A program made the translations under genes and the position numbers. DNA of 64,000 nt from Nitrosomonadales bacterium (GTDB lineage: Bacteria; Pseudomonadota; Gammaproteobacteria; Burkholderiales; Gallionellaceae): contig JACRME010000021.1 of assembly GCA_016235045.1 (NCBI GenBank), positions 1 through 64,000 of the forward strand. Reading direction: 5' to 3'. Positions 29,390 to 38,157 of this stretch are shown piece after piece (within the stretch, counting starts at the first letter, position 1; each line of letters opens with the position of its first letter). The notes beneath the pieces were generated by a model. It ran no database searches, was not told the DNA's origin, and was given only the letters and a program-made list of their open reading frames with translations.

Positions 29390-29511
29390 GTCCGCAGATT
29401 ACACAGATTAAACAGATTAGAAAAAGCCAAATTCATATTGAAATTCCGAGTCGAAGGATGCGTATATTGTTGAACAATCGACTCAAAATCTACGTAATCT
29501 GCGGATAAACG
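29390..29511. repeat. Inverted repeat element of the GCAGATTACACAGATT type (copy 1)
   Basis: The left arm TCCGCAGATTAC with trailing ACAGATT repeats (29390-29419) pairs with GTAATCTGCGGA (29494-29505). A nested GAGTCG/CGACTC pair lies inside. A second copy lies at 38076-38146. It separates rbfA and truB and may extend as a hairpin in the transcript. Confidence 0.75.
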
Positions 29512-29520
29512 GTTTTGTCT

Positions 29521-29874
29521 TTAATGCTTGTCGCTGGCAACAGCCTGATCGATCAACTGCGAAAGATGCGCTCCGCGCTCGACGGAGGCGTCATACACGA
29601 AATGCAACTGGGGGGTGATGCGCAGCTTCATGGCATGCGCCAACTGGCTGCGCAGGAAGCCGGCGGCGCGCTCCAGTCCTTGCAGCAACTCCGGGCTGTC
29701 GCCGTCGAGCGAGGTGTAGAACACCTTGGCATGGGCGTGGTCGTTGGTCACTTCCACCCCGGTCAGCGTGACTTTTTTCACGCGCGGATCCTTCACCTCC
29801 AGGCGAATCAGCTGGGCCAATTCGCGCTGGATTTGTTCGGCGATGCGATCTGTGCGCGCAAAATCCTTTGCCAT
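29521..29874 (-). CDS. rbfA: 30S ribosome-binding factor A
   Basis: This 117-residue KH-like protein helps mature the 16S rRNA 5' end. [19 protein letters not shown] and [19 protein letters not shown] are typical. I chose the ATG at 29874, directly after infB (stop at 29877); the longer open frame reads into infB. Confidence 0.95.
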   Translation of the reverse strand: MAKDFARTDRIAEQIQRELAQLIRLEVKDPRVKKVTLTGVEVTNDHAHAKVFYTSLDGDSPELLQGLERAAGFLRSQLAHAMKLRITPQLHFVYDASVERGAHLSQLIDQAVASDKH

Positions 29875-29876
29875 TC

Positions 29877-32328
29877 CTACAGCGCCCGTGCCACTTCGAC
29901 GATCTCGAACACTTCCAGTTGGTCGCCGACTTCCAGATCGTTGTAACCCTTCAGCGAGAGGCCGCACTCGAAGTTGGACTTGACTTCCTTCGCGTCATCC
30001 TTGAAGCGTTTCAGCGAATCCAGTTCGCCGGTATGGATCACCACGTTGTTGCGCAACACGCGCACGCTGGAAGAACGCTTGATCATGCCCTCGGTGACGT
30101 AGCAACCGGCGACCGTGCCGACCTTGGAGATGTGGAACACCTGGCGGATTTCGACCATGCCGATGATGCTTTCCTTCTTCTCGGGCGCCAGCATGCCGGA
30201 CAACGCAGCCTTGATCTCGTCCACCATCGCGTAAATGATGTTGTAGTAGCGGATGTCCACACCGGACGACTCGGCCAGGCGGCGCGCTGCCGCATCGGCA
30301 CGCGAATTGAAGCCGATGATGATCGCTTTGGAAGCCAGCGCCAGGTTGACGTCGGACTCGGTGATGCCGCCCACACCGCTGTGGATCAGGCTGACCTTGA
30401 CCTCGGGCGTGGAAAGCTTCTCCAGCGATCCCGCGATCGCTTCGAGCGAACCCTGTACGTCGGCCTTCACGATCAGCGACATCGTCGGCCAGTACGAGGA
30501 AATCCGCACCGGCGGTGGGCACTTCGGACAAGCCCTGTATCTCGACCGGAATCGAAGGCCCCGCTTCGTTCACCACCTTGCCGTTCTCGTCCAGCATCGC
30601 GCGCACGCGGCCCGACACGGAACCGACCAGGATCGCGTCGCCGCGTTTCAAGGTACCGGACTGCACCAGCAGGGTCGCCACGGCGCCCTTGCCCTTGTCC
30701 AGGCGCGCTTCCACCACCACGCCTTTGGCGCTGGCGTTCTTCGGTGCTTTCAGTTCCAGCACTTCGGCCTGCAACAGGATGCCTTCCAGCAACGTGTCGA
30801 TGCCCTGCCCGGTCTTGGCGGACACTTCGACGAACATCGCATCGCCGCCCCAGTCTTCCGGCACCACGCCTTCGGCCACCAGCTCCTGGCGCACGCGCTC
30901 GGAGTTGGCTTCGGGTTTGTCGATCTTGGTGACTGCCACCACGATAGGCACTTCAGCCGCCTTGGCGTGGTGGATCGCTTCCTTGGTCTGCGGCATCACG
31001 CCGTCGTCCGCCGCCACCACCAGGATGACGATGTCGGTTGCTTTCGCGCCGCGCGCGCGCATCGCGGTAAACGCTTCGTGACCCGGGGTGTCGAGGAAAG
31101 TGATCATGCCGCGCGGCGTATCCACGTGGTAGGCGCCGATATGCTGGGTGATGCCGCCGGCTTCGCCGGAAGCCACGCGGGTGCGGCGGATGTAGTCCAG
31201 CAGAGAGGTCTTGCCGTGGTCGACGTGACCCATGACCGTCACCACCGGCGCGCGCGACTCCAGCACCACGTCGCCGTGATCGACCGACTCCATCAGGAAG
31301 GCATCGGGATCGTCCGGCTTGGCCGGCACTGCCTTGTGACCCAGTTCCTCGACCAGAATCATCGCGGTTTCCTGATCCAGCACCTGGTTGATGGTGACCA
31401 TGGAGCCCATCTTCATCAGCGTCTTGATGATCTCGGCCGCCTTGATCGACATCTTCTGCGCCAGTTCGGCCACGGTGATGGTTTCCGGAACCATCACTTC
31501 CTGCACGATAGGCTCGGTCGGCAGCGAGAATGCGTGTGCCGCTTCCGGCTTGCTGTGTTTCTCGTGACGCGGCGCGCGAATCGCACTGCCGCCGGTACGC
31601 CCGCCCAATCCGGCACGGGTATCGGTGCTGCGCGAAGGCGGACGCTTCTTGTGTCCGGCCTCGTCCCACGGACTATCCTTGGCTGCGGGCTTCTCGGTCT
31701 TCTTGGCGGGACGCGCCACTTTGTCGCCCGGCTTGAGCGTCGGCTTATGCAAAGTGCCTTCGGATGCGGGCACGGCGGCAGCGGCTACGGGTGCGGCAAC
31801 CGCTGCCTTCGCCTCAACCGCGGGTTCCGGTGCAGGCGCGGGCGCAGGCTCTGCGGCAACCTTGCGCTTGCTGCGCTCCTGCTTGGCTTGCACTTCCGCC
31901 GCCTGGCGGGCTGCCAACTCGGCTTGCAGTCGCGCTTCTTCGTCGCGCGCTTTCTGTTCCTGCTCGTCCAGCACTTTCTTGGGTTTTTTCGGCTTGGCCT
32001 CTTCCGCTACAGGCGCGGGGGCTTCGGCAACCTGCTCGGCAGCGGGCGCGACGGTGCGTTTCTTGCGCACTTCCACCTGGATGGTGCGCGCCTTGCCCGT
32101 GCTGTCCGCCTTCTTGATCGCGGTCGTCTCGCGGCGCGTCAATGTGATCTTGTTCTTGCCCGCACCGTGCGCTCCGCGCAAGTGTTCCAGCAGTTGCGAC
32201 TTATCCTGTTCCGAAATGGAGTCGGTATCTTTCTGCTTGCTGACCCCGGCCGATTTCAACTGCTCCAACAGCAGCTCTACCGGCAGCCCCAGCTCACCCG
32301 CAAATTGCGCGACGTTCATTTTTCCCAT
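29877..32328 (-). CDS. infB: Translation initiation factor IF-2, disrupted by an internal deletion and frameshift
   Basis: IF-2 brings initiator tRNA to the ribosome. The N-terminal IF2N domain ([13 protein letters not shown]), a charged Ala/Lys/Glu-rich linker, the G domain ([23 protein letters not shown]) and domain II are in one frame to about 30490. The C-terminal part from [15 protein letters not shown] to [12 protein letters not shown] is in another frame. The joint lacks about 42 residues found in other IF-2 proteins (the AREIALFRQGKFR to EGEV segment), a loss of roughly 125-128 bases. As written the factor would stop early or read nonsense. Since infB is essential, an assembly or consensus error is the simplest view. 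The ATG at 32328 follows AAGGGG. Confidence 0.88.
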
Positions 32329-32386
32329 TGCCACCCCTTAAACCAATACCAGACTACGGATAAACCTGTGTTTCCTGCGCTTCGGC

Positions 32387-33826
32387 TCAAACGAACCAGG
32401 GCGCGCGCGCCGTCATGATCAACTGGTTGGCGCGCTCGGCGTCCATGCCGGTCATTTCCACCAACTCATCGCCATCCAGGTCGGCCAACTGCTCCTGCGT
32501 GCCGACACCCTTGCCCGCCAGGGTGCGTGCCGTTTCCTCGTCCATGCCTTCGATCTTCAGCAGGTCTTCGATGTTGTGTTCGACCTGCTCTTCGTTGGCA
32601 ATGGCCGCCGTCAGCAAGGCGTTGCGCGCACGGCTGCGCAACTCGTTCACGGTTGCCTCGTCGAACGCCTCGATCGCCTGCATCTCCTCCAGCGGCACAT
32701 AGGCCACTTCTTCCAGCGTGTTGAAACCTTCCTGCACCAGAATATCTGCGACTTCCTCGTCCACATCCAGCTTGGCCACGAACAAATCGCGGATCACCGA
32801 GAACTCCTGCTCGTTCTTCTCGGCGGATTGCTCCACCGTCATACGCACGTTTTGACCGCCGCGTCCGATAGCCTGCGCCAGATTCTCTTCCTCGACCACC
32901 ACATCCATGCTGTGCTTGTCTTCATCCACCACGATGCTGGTCACTTCGGCCGGCGCCAAGGCGTTGATCACGTAGGTGGCCGGTTCGTCCGCCCACAAAA
33001 TGATATCCACGCGTTCGCCCGCCAGTTCGTTGGTCACCGCCTGTACGCGCGAACCGCGCATGCCCACGCAGGTGCCGATCGGGTCGAGACGCTGGTCGTG
33101 GCTGCGCACCGCGATCTTGGCGCGCGAACCGGGGTCGCGCGCGGCGCTGACGATGTCCAGGATGCCTTCTTCGATTTCCGGAACTTCCAGTTCGAACAGC
33201 TTCTTCAGGAACTCGGTAGTGATGCGCGACAGGACGATCTGCGGGCCGCGCACGGTGCGGTCCACGCGCAGCAGATAAGCCCGCACGCGGTCGCCGACGC
33301 GCAGGTTCTCTTTCGGGATCATCTGGTCGCGCGGCAGCAAGGCTTCGATCTTGCCGAATTCGATGATGGCGTTGCCGCGTTCGATGCGCTTGATCGTACC
33401 GGACACCAGGTGCTCGTTGCGCTCCATGAAGTCGGCCAGGATCTGTTCGCGCTCGGCATCGCGGATCTTCTGGAAGATGACCTGCTTGGCGGCTTGCGCG
33501 CCGATGCGGCCGAAATCGATGTTCTCCAGCGGCTCTTCGATGAACTCTTCCAACTGGATATGCGGATCGCGCTTCTGCGCCTCTTCCAGCTTGATGTGCA
33601 GTTCGGGTGTTTCGAAGGTCTCGTCGTCCATCACCTGCCAGCGGCGGAAAGACTCGTATTCGCCGGACTGGCGGTCGATGCTCACGCGCACATCCGCTTC
33701 TTCTTCCACGAAACGCTTCTTGGTCGCCGAGGCCAGGGCCGATTCCAGCGCACCGAACACGATCTCCTTGTCCACGTTCTTCTCACGTGCCAGGGCATCC
33801 ACCAACAACAGAACTTCACGACTCAT
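32387..33826 (-). CDS. nusA: Transcription termination/antitermination factor NusA
   Basis: This 479-residue RNA polymerase-binding factor has an N-terminal polymerase-binding domain ([18 protein letters not shown]), S1 (about 135-200), two KH domains ([28 protein letters not shown]) and two C-terminal acidic helical repeats ending in APWFV. It lies between rimP and infB as in most proteobacteria. Confidence 0.97.
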   Translation of the reverse strand: MSREVLLLVDALAREKNVDKEIVFGALESALASATKKRFVEEEADVRVSIDRQSGEYESFRRWQVMDDETFETPELHIKLEEAQKRDPHIQLEEFIEEPLENIDFGRIGAQAAKQVIFQKIRDAEREQILADFMERNEHLVSGTIKRIERGNAIIEFGKIEALLPRDQMIPKENLRVGDRVRAYLLRVDRTVRGPQIVLSRITTEFLKKLFELEVPEIEEGILDIVSAARDPGSRAKIAVRSHDQRLDPIGTCVGMRGSRVQAVTNELAGERVDIILWADEPATYVINALAPAEVTSIVVDEDKHSMDVVVEEENLAQAIGRGGQNVRMTVEQSAEKNEQEFSVIRDLFVAKLDVDEEVADILVQEGFNTLEEVAYVPLEEMQAIEAFDEATVNELRSRARNALLTAAIANEEQVEHNIEDLLKIEGMDEETARTLAGKGVGTQEQLADLDGDELVEMTGMDAERANQLIMTARAPWFV

Positions 33827-33841
33827 AACTTTCTCCAGCGA

Positions 33842-34267
33842 CTAGAACACAGGCACCAAACGCGCCTTATCCATATTCGACAGCTCAATTGCTACATTGC
33901 TGCCATCCACATCCAACTGTAAAACCCCATCCTTCAACTCGCCGATGATGCCGACGAAGTTTTTGCGACCGTTCATGGGCACGCGCACCTTGATCTGCGC
34001 CTTTTGCCCGGCAAAACGCACGAAATCGGCTTCTTTCTTGACCACCCGATCCAGCCCCGGCGAGGACACCTCAAGGCGTTCATAATCAACACCTTCCACC
34101 GTGAACAGGCGCACCAACTGATTGCTCACCCGCTCGCAGTCTTCCACCGCGATGCCATCCGGCTTGTCCATGAACACGCGCATCAGCCCGCGGCCGGACA
34201 ACTCCAGATCGACCAGTTCGTAACCCATCCCGGCCAGCGTCGTCTCTACCAGCTTCGCCACATCCAT
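33842..34267 (-). CDS. rimP: Ribosome maturation factor RimP
   Basis: This 141-residue protein assists 30S assembly. [20 protein letters not shown] and [19 protein letters not shown] are conserved. I chose the ATG at 34267; a GTG four codons earlier is possible. The open frame continues upstream through a repeat and is not coding there. A weak GGGC/GCCC hairpin followed by TTTTTT lies 15-35 bases before the start and could attenuate the operon. Confidence 0.93.
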   Translation of the reverse strand: MDVAKLVETTLAGMGYELVDLELSGRGLMRVFMDKPDGIAVEDCERVSNQLVRLFTVEGVDYERLEVSSPGLDRVVKKEADFVRFAGQKAQIKVRVPMNGRKNFVGIIGELKDGVLQLDVDGSNVAIELSNMDKARLVPVF

Positions 34268-34375
34268 ATCCGTACCCACAAATAAAAAACGGGCCTGAAG
34301 CCCATCTGAAAACGGCGCGGATTGTACCAAAACGTCAGACCAATGGAAACAGGTATTTAAGGCCATCTCGAAAAG

Positions 34376-34512
34376 AGCCCCCTTCCCAACCCTTCCCCCA
34401 TTGGGAGAAGGGCTCGGCATCCCTCTGGTGGAACTACTAGCCATTCGACTAAGCCCGCAAGCGGGCTAGTCGCTGGTTATCCCGCCGGGGGAGGGACTGA
34501 GGGTGGGGGATA
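34376..34512. repeat. Pair of GC-rich palindromic units with an inner hairpin
   Basis: The first unit (34376-34415) reads CCCTTCCCAACCCTTCCCCC then an inverted GGGAGAAGGG. The second, in opposite orientation (34480-34512), ends GAGGGTGGGGGATA. Between them GACTAAGCCCGC and GCGGGCTAGTC (34447-34471) form an additional stem. The element fills most of the 255-base gap between rimP and mtnA. Confidence 0.75.
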
Positions 34513-34522
34513 CCCTGTCCGA

Positions 34523-35656
34523 CTACTGCCGCATCAACGTCCGGATGCCTTGCACATCCGGCTGCAACACCACACCCTTTTCGGTAATCAACCCCGTCAC
34601 CAACTCCGCCGGCGTCACATCAAAGGCCGGATTGCGTATCTTCACCCCCTCCGCCGCCCAGTGATAGTCGCGGAAACCCTTCACCTCCTCCACCGAACGT
34701 TCCTCGATGGGGATGTCCTTGCCCGAGGCGATGTTCAAGTCGATGGTCGACAGCGGACACGCCACATAGAACGGGATGTTGTGCCGCTTCGCCAGCACCG
34801 CCACCATATAAGTACCGATCTTGTTCGCCACATCGCCGTTGGCCGCCACGCGATCCGTACCCACCACCACCGCATCGATCTCGCCGTGCGCCATCAGGTG
34901 ACCGGCCATGTTGTCGGTGATCAGCGTCACCGGGATGCTCTCCTGCACCATCTCCCACGCCGTCAGCCGCGCACCTTGCAGGAAAGGCCTTGTCTCGTCG
35001 GCGATCACCGAAATCTTCTTGCCCGCCTCCACCGCCGAACGGAACACCCCCAGCGCCGTGCCCCAGCCCGCCGTCGCCAGCGCGCCCGCATTGCAATGCG
35101 TCAACACCCGCGCGCCGTCTTTCAGCAAGGCCGCGCCGTGCGCGCCCATGGCCTTATTGATGCGGATGTCCTCGGCCAGAATCTCGTGCGCCTCGGCCAG
35201 TAAACGCTGTGCGACCTGTTGCGGCGTTTGCGTAGCGACGCTTTCCCAAACCTTGCGCATGCGCTGCAACGCCCAGAACAGGTTCACCGCCGTCGGGCGG
35301 CTGGCTGCCAGCACGGTGAAGCCTGTTTCCATACCCGCATTGAAATCCACCGAACCATTCCCTCCCCCTTGCAGGGGGAGGGTTAGGGTGGGGGTAGAAT
35401 CGTTCACGGAGTCCACCCCCATCCCAACCTTCCCCCTGCCCGGGGGAAGGAGTTGAGACAACCGCAGCGCCTCCAGCGCCACCCCATAAGCTGCCGCCAC
35501 ACCAATGGCCGGCGCACCGCGCACCACCATGCTGCGGATGCCCTCAGCTACGGAATGCGCTGTGTAATAGCTCAGATATTCAAACGCAGCAGGCAGGATG
35601 CGCTGGTCTATCATTTCCAGACGGTTGTTGAACCAGCGCAGGGTTTCGATTTTCAT
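34523..35656 (-). CDS. mtnA: S-methyl-5-thioribose-1-phosphate isomerase with an in-frame repeat insertion
   Basis: The enzyme converts methylthioribose-1-phosphate to methylthioribulose-1-phosphate. The conserved parts are SMVVRGAPAIGVAAAYG, AASRPTAVNLFWAL, catalytic Cys in THCNAGALAT and Asp in VGTDRVAANGD. At 377 residues it is about 30 longer than usual: after YGVALEALR comes LLPPGRGKVGMG and LTLPLQGGG, encoded by a palindromic repeat (35359-35452) kept in frame, before the normal sequence resumes at FNAGMETGFTVLAASRP. The insert falls in a variable loop, so activity is plausible. Its ATG overlaps the upstream ORF stop. With mtnP, apt and the aldolase it forms a salvage set. Confidence 0.94.
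   Translation of the reverse strand: MKIETLRWFNNRLEMIDQRILPAAFEYLSYYTAHSVAEGIRSMVVRGAPAIGVAAAYGVALEALRLSQLLPPGRGKVGMGVDSVNDSTPTLTLPLQGGGNGSVDFNAGMETGFTVLAASRPTAVNLFWALQRMRKVWESVATQTPQQVAQRLLAEAHEILAEDIRINKAMGAHGAALLKDGARVLTHCNAGALATAGWGTALGVFRSAVEAGKKISVIADETRPFLQGARLTAWEMVQESIPVTLITDNMAGHLMAHGEIDAVVVGTDRVAANGDVANKIGTYMVAVLAKRHNIPFYVACPLSTIDLNIASGKDIPIEERSVEEVKGFRDYHWAAEGVKIRNPAFDVTPAELVTGLITEKGVVLQPDVQGIRTLMRQ
35359..35452. repeat. Palindromic repeat pair inserted in frame in mtnA
   Basis: Two units in divergent orientation: on the minus strand ACCCCCACCCTAACCCTCCC followed by its G-rich arm, and on the plus strand CCACCCCCATCCCAACCTTC followed by GGGGGAAGG, joined by a short AT-richer spacer. 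It adds about 32-34 codons to mtnA with no stop. Confidence 0.85.
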
Positions 35657-36063
35657 TTAGTTACCTTAATTCTTTCTCTGTAGAACTCATTTTCAACCTC
35701 GTGCAGGAACTGAGTGAATTCGTCGTAAGTCATGAAGATGCTCTTCTTGTCATTTTCAAAGTGATAGCCGTTTTCGTCGATTGAAAAGCTGTTGTGAGCA
35801 ATAGAATCCCGTATGACCTTTACTTGCTCAGTTACTCCCACCAATTCTTTTTTATCCTTTTTGAATTCTTCTTTCATAAGGATTATCGGCAAAAGCCTGT
35901 AGATTCCGAAATTCTGATTCAACAAGGTGTGTTGAGCTGAAAATCGTTTTTGAAAATCCTCACGTATTGCTTTCAGCGTCGTTTCATCTGGATAAGTATC
36001 GAACACATGCAACATGTATTCGACATATTTCAGGTGAGCATTGATCGCTAAAATTGTTTCCAT
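35653..36063 (-). CDS. Small HEPN-like hypothetical protein
   Basis: I do not recognise this 136-residue protein by family name. It is rich in Lys, Glu, Phe and Ile and more AT-rich than its neighbours, suggesting acquisition. The stretch VIRDSIAHNSF contains Arg-x4-His, the catalytic pattern of HEPN nucleases that occur in toxin-antitoxin and defence systems; the rest is mostly predicted helix. The stop overlaps the mtnA ATG by 4 bases (ATGA). It lies between a displaced fragment of apt and mtnA, beside a toxin-antitoxin pair. A non-catalytic helical protein is the alternative. Confidence 0.6.
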   Translation of the reverse strand: METILAINAHLKYVEYMLHVFDTYPDETTLKAIREDFQKRFSAQHTLLNQNFGIYRLLPIILMKEEFKKDKKELVGVTEQVKVIRDSIAHNSFSIDENGYHFENDKKSIFMTYDEFTQFLHEVENEFYRERIKVTK

Positions 36064-36107
36064 GAATATTTCTCGACTTGTATTGATGCTGCGTCCAGGT
36101 ACTGAAT

Positions 36108-36210
36108 CTAATCCCCCTCAAACTCGCACAACGCAAACACCTTGTGTCCGCGCTTCTCCAGCCGCGCCCGCCCGCCTATATCCGGCAGGTCGATCATGAA
36201 CAGCATTCGA
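36108..36210 (-). pseudogene. Duplicated 3' end of apt
   Basis: This 103-base stretch matches the last 104 bases of the intact apt (37514-37617) with about nine substitutions and one missing base, including the C-terminal LCEFEGD and stop. It has no start and no upstream coding part. Together with apt it flanks the toxin-antitoxin pair as direct repeats, as left by site-specific insertion at a gene's 3' end. Confidence 0.88.
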
Positions 36211-36233
36211 GGACATGGCAGCCCAATTCCCCA

Positions 36234-36974
36234 TCATTTCTCCGGCAGTATAGCTTTGCTGATTGCGCTTGCGAGGTTCACTTCGAACTCGTTCACTGCC
36301 TCAAGAAAAAATTCGCGCAATTCGGCCAGTGTGACTTCAACCCCGATGGACTCAAACCCTTCATCATCCGCATCGAGCGGCACATTGCCAACCAGCACTT
36401 CTTTCGCGTATTCGCGCTGGAAGGACGGGTCTGCTTGCGCACCGGCTTCGAGGATGTCTTGTATCGTTTTGCCGCGTTGCATCAGCATCATCAAGTCGTA
36501 CAGGTCGCGCGACCTGACTCTTTGCGAGATGAGCCATGACTTCATGTTGAACAGCGCCTCTTCGTCGGCAATACTGAACAGGGTTTTGCTTTTGAGTCTT
36601 TTCATTTGCGCAAAGTGGCGATAGGGAACATCGTCGCGCGCGAAGAAGGTGACCTTTACGCCATCGATGATGTGGTCGCGGCTTTGCGATAGCAGGTCGA
36701 TCCCGTTGATGCGCGCTTGCGAAATTTTCCAAGCGGGGGTGGCGAATTCGTGGGCAAGACCATGCTGGCCCAAGTTGAACAAGATGGAATCCACCCGGTC
36801 TTTGGACATGGAGATGGCGGGTAGCCAAAAATCCAGGTCTTCGCTCAAACGGTGGCCGATCTGAATGGAGAGCGCCGTACCGCCAATCAGTACAAACCCC
36901 TTCATCAAAGGCTCTTGCGCAAGCTCCTGGAATACGCGCCGGGTGCGCTCCGGCATGCAATCAAGCTTGAGCAT
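36234..36974 (-). CDS. AbiEii/AbiGii-type nucleotidyltransferase toxin
   Basis: This 246-residue protein has the nucleotidyltransferase signature GGTALSIQIGHRLSEDLDF (about residues 32-50), then a long helical region (ALFNMKSWLISQRVRSRDLYDLMML). Members of this family are toxins of AbiE-type toxin-antitoxin and phage-exclusion systems that can transfer nucleotides onto tRNA or other targets. Its start overlaps the antitoxin gene by 14 bases. Insertion between apt and mtnA and the flanking apt repeats support horizontal gain. Confidence 0.85.
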   Translation of the reverse strand: MLKLDCMPERTRRVFQELAQEPLMKGFVLIGGTALSIQIGHRLSEDLDFWLPAISMSKDRVDSILFNLGQHGLAHEFATPAWKISQARINGIDLLSQSRDHIIDGVKVTFFARDDVPYRHFAQMKRLKSKTLFSIADEEALFNMKSWLISQRVRSRDLYDLMMLMQRGKTIQDILEAGAQADPSFQREYAKEVLVGNVPLDADDEGFESIGVEVTLAELREFFLEAVNEFEVNLASAISKAILPEK

Positions 36975-37449
36975 GTAAGGCCTTTTCGATGTTGCCCAGC
37001 ATTCTGTTCAGGGTGGGAGCGGCGGTACGATTCTTTGCGGAGAATTTATCGATGGACCGGCGTAGTGGCGTTGTACCAAAACGGGCAGCAACCTTGACCA
37101 TATCCTCAAACAAGCCGCGCTCCACCACCTTGTCGATCAGTAGCGCATCGGGCATGGCGGAGTTGCTCCAGTCGTAAGGGAATGACAATTCAAGGGCGGC
37201 AGATTTTCTAATGGACGGCGAAGTCACTTCGCGCACACTGACCAAGCCCTGACACACCGCGACGATGCGATTCAGGCGATTCACACCGATTTCGTTGATC
37301 GAGCCATTCTCCAGTCCATTGATCGTTGCCCGCGAAACACCGGCCAGACTCGCCAACTCAGCCTGACTGATGCCCGCCCTGAGCCGGGATTGCTTGATTT
37401 GAAGCCCTGCGGTTTTGAGATTCAGTTGCATGGGAATGATGCTACTCAT
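36961..37449 (-). CDS. XRE-family antitoxin/transcriptional regulator
   Basis: This 162-residue protein has an N-terminal Cro/C1 helix-turn-helix (AGISQAELASLAGVSRATIN) and a C-terminal region (about 75-155) of unknown fold with ALLIDKVVERGLFEDMVKVA. It overlaps the toxin gene, the normal antitoxin-first order. AbiE systems usually use an AbiEi winged-helix antitoxin; here an XRE protein takes that place. A perfect palindrome 10 bases before the ATG is its probable operator. An internal ATG at 37431 is the other possible start. Confidence 0.82.
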   Translation of the reverse strand: MSSIIPMQLNLKTAGLQIKQSRLRAGISQAELASLAGVSRATINGLENGSINEIGVNRLNRIVAVCQGLVSVREVTSPSIRKSAALELSFPYDWSNSAMPDALLIDKVVERGLFEDMVKVAARFGTTPLRRSIDKFSAKNRTAAPTLNRMLGNIEKALHAQA

Positions 37450-37458
37450 GGCGCACCC

Positions 37459-37484
37459 GTGATGTCAAATATATTTGACATCAC
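37459..37484 (-). promoter_or_regulatory. Perfect 26-bp palindromic operator of the toxin-antitoxin unit
   Basis: GTGATGTCAAATA is followed directly by its exact reverse complement. Each arm holds a TTGACA-like -35 sequence on one strand, so a bound dimer would block promoters. It lies 10 bases before the XRE start and 30 bases from the apt stop. Confidence 0.8.
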
Positions 37485-37513
37485 ATAGGCTGGAAACAGG
37501 AGTTCTGAAAGCG

Positions 37514-38041
37514 CTAATCCCCCTCAAACTCGCACAAAGAAAACACCTTGTGCCCGCGCTTCTCCAGCCTTGCCCGTCCACCGATGTCCGGCAGGTCGAT
37601 CATGAAGCAGCATTCGACGATCTTTCCGCCCATCTTCTCGATGAGGATAACGGCGGCTTCTGCCGTACCGCCGGTGGCGATGAGGTCGTCCACCAGCAGC
37701 ACCTTCTCGCCCTTGGAGATGGCGTCTGTGTGGATTTCGATACGGTCGGTGCCGTATTCGAGCGCGTAGTCGTGACCAATGGTTTCGGCGGGAAGTTTGC
37801 CTTTTTTGCGGATGGGGACGAAACCGACGCCGAGCGCATAGGCAAGCGGCGTGCCGATGATGAAGCCGCGCGATTCGATACCGGCGATTTTGTCGATCTT
37901 CACGTCCTTGTAGCGGCGCACCAGTTCATCGATGGTGGCGCGCAGGCCGACGGGGTCCTTCAGCACCGTGGTGATGTCACGGAACATGATGCCTTGTTTG
38001 GGGTAATGTGGGACGGTGCGGACTCGGGATTTGATGGTCAT
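37514..38041 (-). CDS. apt: Adenine phosphoribosyltransferase
   Basis: This 175-residue enzyme converts adenine and PRPP to AMP. The PRPP loop [28 protein letters not shown] and [11 protein letters not shown] are typical. I chose ATG at 38041 ([11 protein letters not shown]). In this setting it salvages the adenine released by MtnP. Its 3' end is duplicated at 36108-36210, and the toxin-antitoxin pair lies immediately downstream; the gene itself is intact. Confidence 0.95.
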   Translation of the reverse strand: MTIKSRVRTVPHYPKQGIMFRDITTVLKDPVGLRATIDELVRRYKDVKIDKIAGIESRGFIIGTPLAYALGVGFVPIRKKGKLPAETIGHDYALEYGTDRIEIHTDAISKGEKVLLVDDLIATGGTAEAAVILIEKMGGKIVECCFMIDLPDIGGRARLEKRGHKVFSLCEFEGD

Positions 38042-38075
38042 GGTGGTTTCCTTGATGAGATTCAAAAACTATTCT

Positions 38076-38146
38076 TCCGCAGATTACGCAGATTCACGCA
38101 GATTCGAAACGTTTTTAATCTGTGCAATCTGCGTAATCTGCGGATA
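38076..38146. repeat. Inverted repeat element of the GCAGATTACGCAGATT type (copy 2)
   Basis: TCCGCAGATTACGCAGATT with a further CGCAGATT on the left faces AATCTGTGCAATCTGCG and TAATCTGCGGA on the right, a near-continuous hairpin of about 70 bases. It fills the gap between the aldolase and apt genes and matches copy 1 at 29.4 kb. Confidence 0.82.
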
Positions 38147-38157
38147 AGGGTTTGGTT

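Noticed and set aside
29877..30509. Separate small gene for the C-terminal IF-2 fragment
   Set aside because: Its sequence continues IF-2 domains III and IV and its apparent GTG start lies in sequence belonging to the other frame; it is the second half of infB.
34268..34444. rimP extended upstream to 200 codons
   Set aside because: The added codons fall in a palindromic repeat and a leader hairpin; RimP similarity begins at the ATG at 34267.
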